A stretch of DNA of 41,589 bases from Bacteroidota bacterium (GTDB taxonomy: Bacteria > Bacteroidota > Bacteroidia > JABEUT01). Below, piece by piece: positions 35,659-41,589 of this stretch. The stretch spans positions 1-41,589 of the forward strand of contig JABCZY010000008.1 of the NCBI GenBank assembly GCA_013289395.1, given 5' to 3'. The stretch's first letter is position 1. Each line of letters begins with the position of its first letter. The position numbers and the translations under genes are program-made. The notes beneath the pieces are model-generated. The model was given only the letters and a program-made list of their open reading frames with translations. It made no database searches and was not told where the DNA came from.

Positions 35659-36180
35659 GTGTTTCTGGATGGAGGCGGATATGGTATAGGAGGATGTAGC
35701 AATACAACTGGAGGAGGAATAAATATTTGCATGAATTGCGGGCCTTGTGCGGGGAATACACCACTATTCTTTATATACGCCATTGCAGGGTATAACGGAC
35801 ATATATATGCAGGTGGTAATTTTCTTGCGTCGTATAGCAGCACACCTTACGGTAATTTTTCCAGTACAGGCAATCCTGCCAGTTACCTTGAAGAGTACAC
35901 GGGCATTGTTGGTATAAATGAAATGAATAATATCAGCAGAAAGATTTCAATATTCCCTAACCCAAGCAAAGGCATTTTCAATATTCAATTACAGGGAATA
36001 AATGAGAAAACGGAAATTCATATTTATAACTTGCTTGGTGAGAATATTTGCAATACCCAAATTAACACCAACACAACCAAAATTGATTTGACTAGTCAAC
36101 CTCCAGGTACTTATTTATACCGTATAGTTTCTGAAAAAGGAGAAGCAATTGGAAGCGGTAAGCTTATAATTAGCCAATAA
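35659..36180 (+). CDS. T9SS beta-propeller protein, C-terminal fragment with sorting domain
   Basis: The downstream part (173 aa) of the frameshifted gene; the frame is open from before 35647 and the first possible start codon here is GTG 35659. It holds a Gly/Cys-rich stretch (GGCSNTTGGGINICMNCGPC), one more propeller strand (AIAGYNGHIYAGGNFL), and a complete type A T9SS sorting domain: ISIFPNPSKGIFNIQL, IYNLLGENI and PPGTYLYRIVSEKG. Alone it has no signal peptide, so it could be exported only when fused to the upstream fragment. Confidence 0.8.
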   Translation: MFLDGGGYGIGGCSNTTGGGINICMNCGPCAGNTPLFFIYAIAGYNGHIYAGGNFLASYSSTPYGNFSSTGNPASYLEEYTGIVGINEMNNISRKISIFPNPSKGIFNIQLQGINEKTEIHIYNLLGENICNTQINTNTTKIDLTSQPPGTYLYRIVSEKGEAIGSGKLIISQ

Positions 36181-36308
36181 AAACCTGCCTTTTCGTTACC
36201 AATAAATTTTAGTAAATGAAAATGCTTTAAAGCGCTTGATAATCAAATACTTGAAAAATATTGACTGTGGATTTTAGCAATTGAGGTCATTGTATTTTAT
36301 TGTTATTA

Positions 36309-36337
36309 TCAATGGAAGCGAAGCTTCCATTGATTTT
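36309..36337 (+). terminator. Perfect hairpin, possible terminator
   Basis: TCAATGGAAGC and GCTTCCATTGA form a perfect 11-bp stem with a GAA loop, followed by TTTT on the plus strand. It lies 129 bp after the T9SS gene. The 284-bp gap 36181-36464 holds this hairpin and a -7 box, and no gene. Confidence 0.5.
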
Positions 36338-36390
36338 CGGGTTGTTGAAAACCCTATCACTATTCCGAAATAAAAAGGTAGCCCTGCAAC

Positions 36391-36398
36391 TAACTTTG
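36391..36398 (+). promoter_or_regulatory. Predicted -7 element of the DUF5681 gene
   Basis: TAACTTTG, an exact TAnnTTTG match, 66 bp before the ATG at 36465. The -33 element is not clear. Confidence 0.4.
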
Positions 36399-36464
36399 TA
36401 TTATTAAATCCACTCAATAAAGCAGAATCACCCGATTCGCTTTATGACAAGAAAATAAAATACA

Positions 36465-36803
36465 ATGCCATTTACAAAAGGAGAATCAGGCAACCCTGAA
36501 GGCAGGCCTGTAGGTTCGCAGAACAAAAGGAAAAAGCAATTACGGGAAATGATAGAGAATTTCCTGGTCAATAATTTTGAAGCCGTAGTAGAAGAAATAA
36601 ACACCATGTCCAGCAAGGACAAAATAAAATTCTACGTTGAGATGTTACCCTATGGCCTTGGGAAAGTCCGCGCCGAAAGCGGCGATATCAATCTTGATCG
36701 CCTTACCGAGCAGGAGATAGATGAGATATTTGAGAAACTCAAAGATGTTGCTACCAAAACCATTGAGGAAACTACGAGGAGTTATGCGATTAGGCCAGGA
36801 TGA
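36465..36803 (+). CDS. DUF5681-domain protein (phage terminase-associated type), orphan
   Basis: A 112-aa cytoplasmic protein. The N-terminal FTKGESGNPEGRPVGSQNKR is the hallmark of DUF5681, a basic motif frequent in small proteins next to phage terminase or transposon genes. The rest is helical and acidic (LTEQEIDEIFEKL). No terminase, portal, integrase or transposase lies nearby, so it appears as an orphan. It is flanked on the right by a 567-bp repeat mosaic, which suggests accessory DNA. The role is unknown; DNA binding through the Gly/Arg/Lys motif is a guess. Confidence 0.75.
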   Translation: MPFTKGESGNPEGRPVGSQNKRKKQLREMIENFLVNNFEAVVEEINTMSSKDKIKFYVEMLPYGLGKVRAESGDINLDRLTEQEIDEIFEKLKDVATKTIEETTRSYAIRPG

Positions 36804-36879
36804 GGCGAAAACAAATGCTGAATGTTTAATTTTTAATGTTGAATGAAAGGACTGAGGATGTTAGATAGATAAAAGTAAC

Positions 36880-36913
36880 GTCCTCCCTTTTAGGGGAGGA
36901 AATGAGGTGGGGC
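36880..36913. repeat. Dispersed intergenic repeat, copy 2 (GTCCTCCC...GGTGGGGC)
   Basis: GTCCTCCC, TTTTA, GGGGAGGA, AATG, AGGTGGGGC: the same element order as 12485-12516, with changes mainly in the loop and the short linker. Confidence 0.6.
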
Positions 36914-37188
36914 GGTAAAAGAAGGCCTTCGACCACCGAGGATTCGGGACAGGCAAGCTAAGGGTGGTTAGCTGCAATTTATTTGTTCTTTTATCTTGAT
37001 ATAAAAGAACCAAAAGATCAAGACAGCCGAAGGTGATCCTGACTTTAAGGTCAGGACCGAATCATGAACAGCAGCCCAGCCAAAGCGCTGGATATTTCGC
37101 CGCTGCTTCCTGATTCTTCACTGACGCCTGTCTATTCTTCTCCTTTTGGGAGAAGTAAAACGTAATCTCACTGTATTTGGAAATAGGC

Positions 37189-37253
37189 AAAAGGTGGGCG
37201 CGGGTTAGCTGCAAATGATGCGAGTATAGGAAACACAGGCAAGCAGGGAGCAA
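37189..37253. repeat. 65-bp dispersed intergenic repeat, copy B
   Basis: Differs from copy A (14460-14524) at three of 65 positions, same orientation, about 22.7 kb away. The similarity fades on both sides, although a TATTTG-like left flank is shared. Confidence 0.8.
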
Positions 37254-37370
37254 ATGACGCCCCGCCTAAGGAAGCCCCAAAATAAAGAATGATGTTGGGG
37301 TAGCAGAAGCCCAAAATTTTAGGTAAGAAATAGCCATTTTAATTGCATATTTGCAGCCCAAAACGCCCTG

Positions 37371-38909
37371 ATGCAAGAAAGCATTTTAATACTCGATTTC
37401 GGTTCGCAATTTACCCAGCTGATAGCCCGCAGGGTACGTGAGCTAAATGTGTATTGCGAAATACACCCCTTTAACCACTTTGATAAGGCTATGAAAAGCA
37501 TGCCCAATATAAAAGGCATAATACTTTCCGGTAGCCCTTTTTCGGTGCATGATAAGGATGCTCCTTCGGTACAACTCAACGATATACGCGGCAAGCTTCC
37601 ACTATTGGGAGTATGCTACGGTGCACAATTAATGGCCTATCAGTGGGGTGGTAAAGTAGGTAAGAGCAGCAGCAGGGAATATGGCAGGGCACATTTGAAA
37701 CTGGTTGACGCGAAAAATGAACTGGTTACTGGCCTTAGCGCTCAAACACAGGTATGGATGTCGCATGGTGATTCAATATTACAATTGCCCGAAGGAGCTA
37801 AATTAACGGCCAGCACAGAAGATGTGGAGGCGGCAGCCTTCTCATTCAATGGCGAAAAGGCATACGGCATACAGTTCCACCCTGAGGTGTACCATACAAC
37901 TGAAGGTACCAAGCTGTTGAAGAACTTTGTAGTTAGTATTTGTGGCTGCAAGCAGGACTGGACATCGGCATCGTTTATAGATACAACCGTAAAAGAACTG
38001 AAAGATAAAATTGGTAATGATAAGGTAGTACTTGGCCTATCGGGTGGGGTAGACTCATCGGTGGCAGCGGTATTGCTGAATAAGGCAATAGGTAAAAACC
38101 TGTACTGCATTTTTGTAGATAATGGCTTATTGCGCAAGAACGAATTTGAAAGCGTACTGGAATCATACAAGCACATGGGCCTGAATGTGAAGGGTGTTGA
38201 TGCAAAGAAACACTTTTACGAAGCCCTTGCCGGTATTGAAGATCCGGAGAAAAAGCGGAAAGCCATAGGCCGTGTTTTTATAGAAGTATTTGACCGTGAG
38301 GCGCAGCAGATACAGGATGTGAAGTGGCTGGCGCAAGGCACCATATACCCCGATGTTATTGAATCGGTGAGTATAAAAGGCCCGTCGATGACCATTAAAT
38401 CGCACCACAACGTTGGTGGCTTGCCTGATTATATGAAGCTTAAAATTGTTGAACCGCTCCGTTCTCTTTTTAAAGATGAGGTGCGCAGAGTAGGCAAAAC
38501 ACTCAATATGGATGAGAACCTGATTGGTCGTCATCCTTTCCCGGGGCCTGGTTTGGCTATTCGTATCCTGGGAGATATTACACCTGAAAAAGTGGCTCTG
38601 CTGCAGGAAGCCGATGCGGTATTTATACAAAACCTGAGGTCTGCAGGGTTATACGATAAGGTTTGGCAGGCCGGTGTTATATTATTACCGGTGCGATCGG
38701 TAGGTGTAATGGGCGATGAACGTACATATGAAAATGTAGTTGCACTGCGTGCTGTTAGCTCAACCGATGGAATGACGGCAGATTGGTGCCACTTACCATA
38801 CGAGGTACTGGCTAAGATATCGAACGAGATAATTAATAAGGTTAAAGGTATTAACCGTGTGGTGTACGACATAAGCTCGAAGCCGCCAGCAACTATTGAG
38901 TGGGAATAG
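37371..38909 (+). CDS. guaA: GMP synthase (glutamine-hydrolysing)
   Basis: A 512-aa enzyme converting XMP to GMP. The class-I amidotransferase triad is visible: C82 (GVCYGAQ), H170 and E172 ([10 protein letters not shown]). The ATP-pyrophosphatase P-loop is SGGVDSS (224-230), and the dimerisation domain ends TIEWE. Length and order are standard. The LysM-protein gene starts at the stop codon (TAGTG), so they form one transcript. The region just before the ATG has CATATTTG (37346-37353), a weak -7 candidate. Confidence 0.98.
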   Translation: MQESILILDFGSQFTQLIARRVRELNVYCEIHPFNHFDKAMKSMPNIKGIILSGSPFSVHDKDAPSVQLNDIRGKLPLLGVCYGAQLMAYQWGGKVGKSSSREYGRAHLKLVDAKNELVTGLSAQTQVWMSHGDSILQLPEGAKLTASTEDVEAAAFSFNGEKAYGIQFHPEVYHTTEGTKLLKNFVVSICGCKQDWTSASFIDTTVKELKDKIGNDKVVLGLSGGVDSSVAAVLLNKAIGKNLYCIFVDNGLLRKNEFESVLESYKHMGLNVKGVDAKKHFYEALAGIEDPEKKRKAIGRVFIEVFDREAQQIQDVKWLAQGTIYPDVIESVSIKGPSMTIKSHHNVGGLPDYMKLKIVEPLRSLFKDEVRRVGKTLNMDENLIGRHPFPGPGLAIRILGDITPEKVALLQEADAVFIQNLRSAGLYDKVWQAGVILLPVRSVGVMGDERTYENVVALRAVSSTDGMTADWCHLPYEVLAKISNEIINKVKGINRVVYDISSKPPATIEWE

Positions 38910-40738
38910 TGAGGCGAATTAAATTCATACTATTTATTCTTGTTCTGTTAGCGGGGCAAGCCTTTGCGCAGAACGCAGATGACAAAAGCGTTACGGTAAA
39001 TGGTAAGAAATTCTACCAGCACATTGTAAAAAAAGGTGAAACGGTTTATGGTCTTTCGAAAGATTATAATGTAGCGGCACGCGATATTGTAATGGAGAAT
39101 CCTAAAGCAATGGAGGGCATTTCTTCAGGCGATACTTTGCGGATTCCATTGGCTTCGGCATCAACTGCGCTTCCTGAGGCAAGCGGAGATAAAACACAGG
39201 GAGGATATATTTACCATAAGGTTATTGCAAAGGAAACATTGTACTCATTAAGCAAGCAATACAATACCCGCATTTCGTTATTAGATAGCCTTAATCCTGA
39301 CCTGAAGGCAAAGGGTTTATTAGTAGGGCAAAACCTGAAGATACCTGCTCCACATAGTCCACCACAGCAAACAGTTCAAACACCAACACCAGTTGTAACT
39401 CCAACCGTTACACCTGTTCAGAAGACCACTATGCAGACTGCGCCACCAAAGGATACAGCCAAAGAAAGACAAGCATTTAAGAATCTGTTAAACCAGCAAC
39501 ATATTGATACTACAAAGAAAGGGGTGGTAAATAATCAACCAATTGTAATGCCGCCAAACCCTGCATTGACACAAACTGTAACACCAACGCCAATAGCTGC
39601 AGTTGACAGATCTAAATTAAAGAGCAGGTACAATGTAGCGCTTATAATGCCATTTACATCTGAAAATGCTGATACTATTAAAATGAATCGTCTGCTTGAT
39701 GGCACGGAGCAACTGCCATTATATTGTCAAATATCATCGGACTTTTACCAGGGCACTATGATTGCCCTTGATTCATTGGAGAAGAAAGGAGTACGCGTTG
39801 ACCTGCATATGTACAATATAACTTCAACAGCCGATACTTCAGCATACAGGCTCGATTCAATTTTGAAAGACCCGGCCTTTGCCTTGTCCGATCTCATTAT
39901 TGGCCCTCCTTCAACGGCGCACTTTAAAAAGGTTGCCGCCTACGCAGCGTTGCATAACAAACCTATTGTGTCGCCGATTGTATCAGATAATATAGTGGTG
40001 CAAACCAATGCGTTTGCCAGCAAGGTAACCCCCTCGTCAGTTACTGAAATTGAAAAGATGGCTGATTTTGTTACCGCCCATTACAGTAAGAGCAACGTGA
40101 TTCTGCTACATCACAGGGATGCAGCGGATGAAGTTTATTTTGAGAACTTCAAAAAACGCTTTACGGCTAATATGCAGGTATATGGCGAGAAAGACTCTGT
40201 AACTGTTGCCGATTATTCAGATAACCTTGAAATAATGGGTAAGAAGATTCAGCCAAACAAAAACAATGTAATTGTGGTTCCTTACCAGGGCGCTTCGTTT
40301 GTGGCTAAACTTGTAAATAAGCTTGCTAATTCAAAGTATGCCGATGATGACTCAATAGTATTGTTTGGTATGCACAACTGGCTCAATAACGATAACCTCG
40401 ACATGGCCGATCTTGATACCCTGAACTTTCATTTCCCGTCAAATGACTATGTAAACTATTCTGATTCCTGCACTAAGGGATTCATAAAGAAGTACCGAAG
40501 TAACTACTATACAGAACCGAGCTATTATGCTTGCCAGGGTTTTGACTTAGCTTATTTTTATGTTGGGTTGCTGGGTAAATATGGCACTGATATGCAGAAT
40601 CACCTATCAGATGCGAAGTATAATGGAGTGCATACCTGTATTGATATGAAACGAGTGGGAGATACAGGCGGCTATGATAACAAAGCCATCTATATATTAG
40701 AGTACAGAAACTACGCTGTATTTAAGAATGCCCAATAA
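38909..40738 (+). CDS. LysM and periplasmic-binding-like (LpoA/ABC-substrate-type) protein
   Basis: An exported protein of about 609 aa. The start is a GTG: either 38909, overlapping the last base of the guaA stop (TAGTG), or 38900; the first gives a compact signal peptide (RRIKFILFILVLLAGQAFAQ). Two LysM domains (about 35-80 with VKKGETVYGLSKDYNV, and 98-145 with KETLYSLSKQYNTRI) should bind peptidoglycan. A Pro/Thr-rich linker (about 147-190) leads to a type I periplasmic-binding-like domain (about 240-600: YNVALIMPF, DLIIGPPS, KPIVSPIVS), similar to Leu/Ile/Val-binding proteins and LpoA. It may regulate wall synthesis, but this is inference; no ABC transporter genes are adjacent. Confidence 0.87.
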   Translation: MRRIKFILFILVLLAGQAFAQNADDKSVTVNGKKFYQHIVKKGETVYGLSKDYNVAARDIVMENPKAMEGISSGDTLRIPLASASTALPEASGDKTQGGYIYHKVIAKETLYSLSKQYNTRISLLDSLNPDLKAKGLLVGQNLKIPAPHSPPQQTVQTPTPVVTPTVTPVQKTTMQTAPPKDTAKERQAFKNLLNQQHIDTTKKGVVNNQPIVMPPNPALTQTVTPTPIAAVDRSKLKSRYNVALIMPFTSENADTIKMNRLLDGTEQLPLYCQISSDFYQGTMIALDSLEKKGVRVDLHMYNITSTADTSAYRLDSILKDPAFALSDLIIGPPSTAHFKKVAAYAALHNKPIVSPIVSDNIVVQTNAFASKVTPSSVTEIEKMADFVTAHYSKSNVILLHHRDAADEVYFENFKKRFTANMQVYGEKDSVTVADYSDNLEIMGKKIQPNKNNVIVVPYQGASFVAKLVNKLANSKYADDDSIVLFGMHNWLNNDNLDMADLDTLNFHFPSNDYVNYSDSCTKGFIKKYRSNYYTEPSYYACQGFDLAYFYVGLLGKYGTDMQNHLSDAKYNGVHTCIDMKRVGDTGGYDNKAIYILEYRNYAVFKNAQ

Positions 40739-40747
40739 TTGCTGCTC

Positions 40748-41533
40748 TTACTGAGCGTTCAATATTTTGAACAGCTCGTTTAACTTAGGTGTAAGAATAA
40801 TGTCGGTTCTGCGATTCTTTTTGCGTGCATCAGTACCGCTACCAGCATCAACCGGGTCATATTCACTAACACCTGATGCTGAAATGCGATGCGGATCAAC
40901 TTTAGAATCCTGTAACAATATCTTAACTACTGATGTGGCACGCATAACGCTTAGGTCCCAGTTGTCTTTTATTTCACCTGAGCCGTGCATAGCCTGATCG
41001 TCAGTATGGCCTTCTACATTTATGTTTATATCAGGATTATTTTCAAGGGCTTGTGCAAGTTTTTGTAATGCTTTTACACCACCAGCCTGCACTTCTGTTT
41101 TACCACTGGCAAATAACAGGTTCTCATCCATTGATACATATACCTTTCCATTTTTCTCGTACACCGTAATGCCATCATTTGCATAGCCTACAAGCGCATT
41201 CTGTATCATGTGTTTTAATGAATCTACTGCAGCATCCTTTCTCTTCAAGATGCTTTGCAATTCATTTACCTTAGCTTCTCTTTGTTGCAGTTGAATGTTA
41301 AGAGAATCGAGGTGAGCCTTTTCCTTATCAAGCTGCACTTGCAAGGCATTAAGCTGATCTTGCTTTTGTAATAATTGGGTTTGGGTCAACTGCAATTGGC
41401 CGGAAAGCTTTTGGGCATCATCCTGGCTACCCTTCAGCATCTGGTTATATTTTGAAAGAAGCTCTTCGTTTATCTGGTTAAGCTTATCATATTTCGATGT
41501 CATATCGCGATAACTGGTTCCACACATAGCCAT
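40748..41533 (-). CDS. OmpA-family protein with coiled-coil (possibly partial at the right edge)
   Basis: 261 aa as written from ATG 41533. A long coiled coil (about 10-110, with Q/L heptads such as LQLTQTQLLQKQDQL) precedes an OmpA C-terminal peptidoglycan-binding domain (about 125-255): NVEGHTDDQAM, the NWDLSVMRA and KKNRRTDIIL motifs that contact diaminopimelate. The mature protein probably starts at the Cys in MAMCGTSYRD (a lipoprotein), but no signal peptide precedes it in this frame. The frame stays open to the window edge (41589), so the real start may lie outside. A signal-like stretch exists in another frame (41586 leftwards: basic ERKRKG, then IIYYLML), so an indel is possible. Confidence 0.88.
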   Translation of the reverse strand: MAMCGTSYRDMTSKYDKLNQINEELLSKYNQMLKGSQDDAQKLSGQLQLTQTQLLQKQDQLNALQVQLDKEKAHLDSLNIQLQQREAKVNELQSILKRKDAAVDSLKHMIQNALVGYANDGITVYEKNGKVYVSMDENLLFASGKTEVQAGGVKALQKLAQALENNPDININVEGHTDDQAMHGSGEIKDNWDLSVMRATSVVKILLQDSKVDPHRISASGVSEYDPVDAGSGTDARKKNRRTDIILTPKLNELFKILNAQ

Positions 41534-41589
41534 TGTAGCATTAGGTAGTATATTATACCTTTCCTCTTGCGTTCCACAAAATGCATTGA

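Larger units (their letters stand above)
36804..37370. other. 567-bp intergenic repeat mosaic
   Basis: No gene is supported here. It contains the second GTCCTCCC repeat (36880-36913), a perfect 10-bp stem GTTCTTTTAT/ATAAAAGAAC (36985-36994 and 37001-37010) with a competing TCTTGAT/ATCAAGA pair (36994-37000 and 37017-37023), a hairpin TCCTGAC/GTCAGGA (37037-37056), repeat copy B (37189-37253) and a CCCCAA/TTGGGG pair near 37275-37300. The guaA leader lies at the right end. Confidence 0.7.

Noticed and set aside
38163-38630. 155-codon minus-strand reading frame
   Set aside because: A shadow of guaA; its composition reflects the reverse complement of the coding strand.

Overview
The window is chromosomal DNA of a member of the Bacteroidota, probably from the Chitinophagia/Sphingobacteriia side, although the exact lineage cannot be fixed by eye. 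The evidence is: three kinds of type IX secretion (T9SS) cargo C-termini, DUF4270 and DUF4184 proteins, a single-domain GT5 'glycogen synthase', BshC, an HU-CCDC81/SPOR protein, the Bacteroidota form of RicT, promoters of the TTTG-N18-21-TAnnTTTG type, A-rich leaders without Shine-Dalgarno sequences, and several likely TTG/GTG starts. No rRNA, tRNA, CRISPR array, intact prophage or insertion sequence was recognised.

Layout. 1-2.6 kb: a TonB-dependent receptor overlapping a YfiR-like protein. 2.7-3.7 kb: superoxide dismutase plus a TM2-domain protein. 3.7-7.9 kb (minus): GT5-like protein, DUF4270 lipoprotein and glmS, a tight operon. 8.2-11.8 kb: OsmC protein, DUF4184 membrane protein, lipid A acyltransferase, acyl-lipid desaturase and a small lipoprotein. 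11.8-16.6 kb: aspS and metK, interleaved with two secreted proteins (one a putative DUF922 metallopeptidase) and a repeat-bearing intergenic region. 16.7-21.8 kb: a 1263-aa SBBP/PKD/CHU_C surface protein and ricT. 21.9-24.8 kb (minus): cinA, kdsB and an HU-CCDC81/SPOR protein. 24.9-30.2 kb: an esterase lipoprotein, a YafK-type L,D-transpeptidase and a large BNR-repeat T9SS cargo. 30.4-34.7 kb: rimO, bshC and an outer-membrane barrel protein. 34.8-36.2 kb: a T9SS beta-propeller gene split by a frameshift at a T9 run. 36.2-37.4 kb: a DUF5681 orphan and a repeat mosaic. 37.4-41.6 kb: guaA, a LysM/periplasmic-binding-like protein and an OmpA-family protein that runs up to the right edge.

Most genes are housekeeping (GlmS, AspS, MetK, KdsB, RimO, GuaA) or cell-envelope genes. 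Recurring themes are envelope building (GlmS, KdsB, lipid A acyltransferase, L,D-transpeptidase, LysM, OmpA, SPOR), thiol/oxidative stress (Sod, OsmC, BshC) and T9SS-exported surface proteins. There is no obvious large new defence or biosynthetic system. The most notable items are the T9 frameshift that separates a surface protein from its sorting signal, two dispersed intergenic repeat families each present twice, the GT5-only protein that lacks the usual substrate-binding motif, and a RicT without visible Ric partners.
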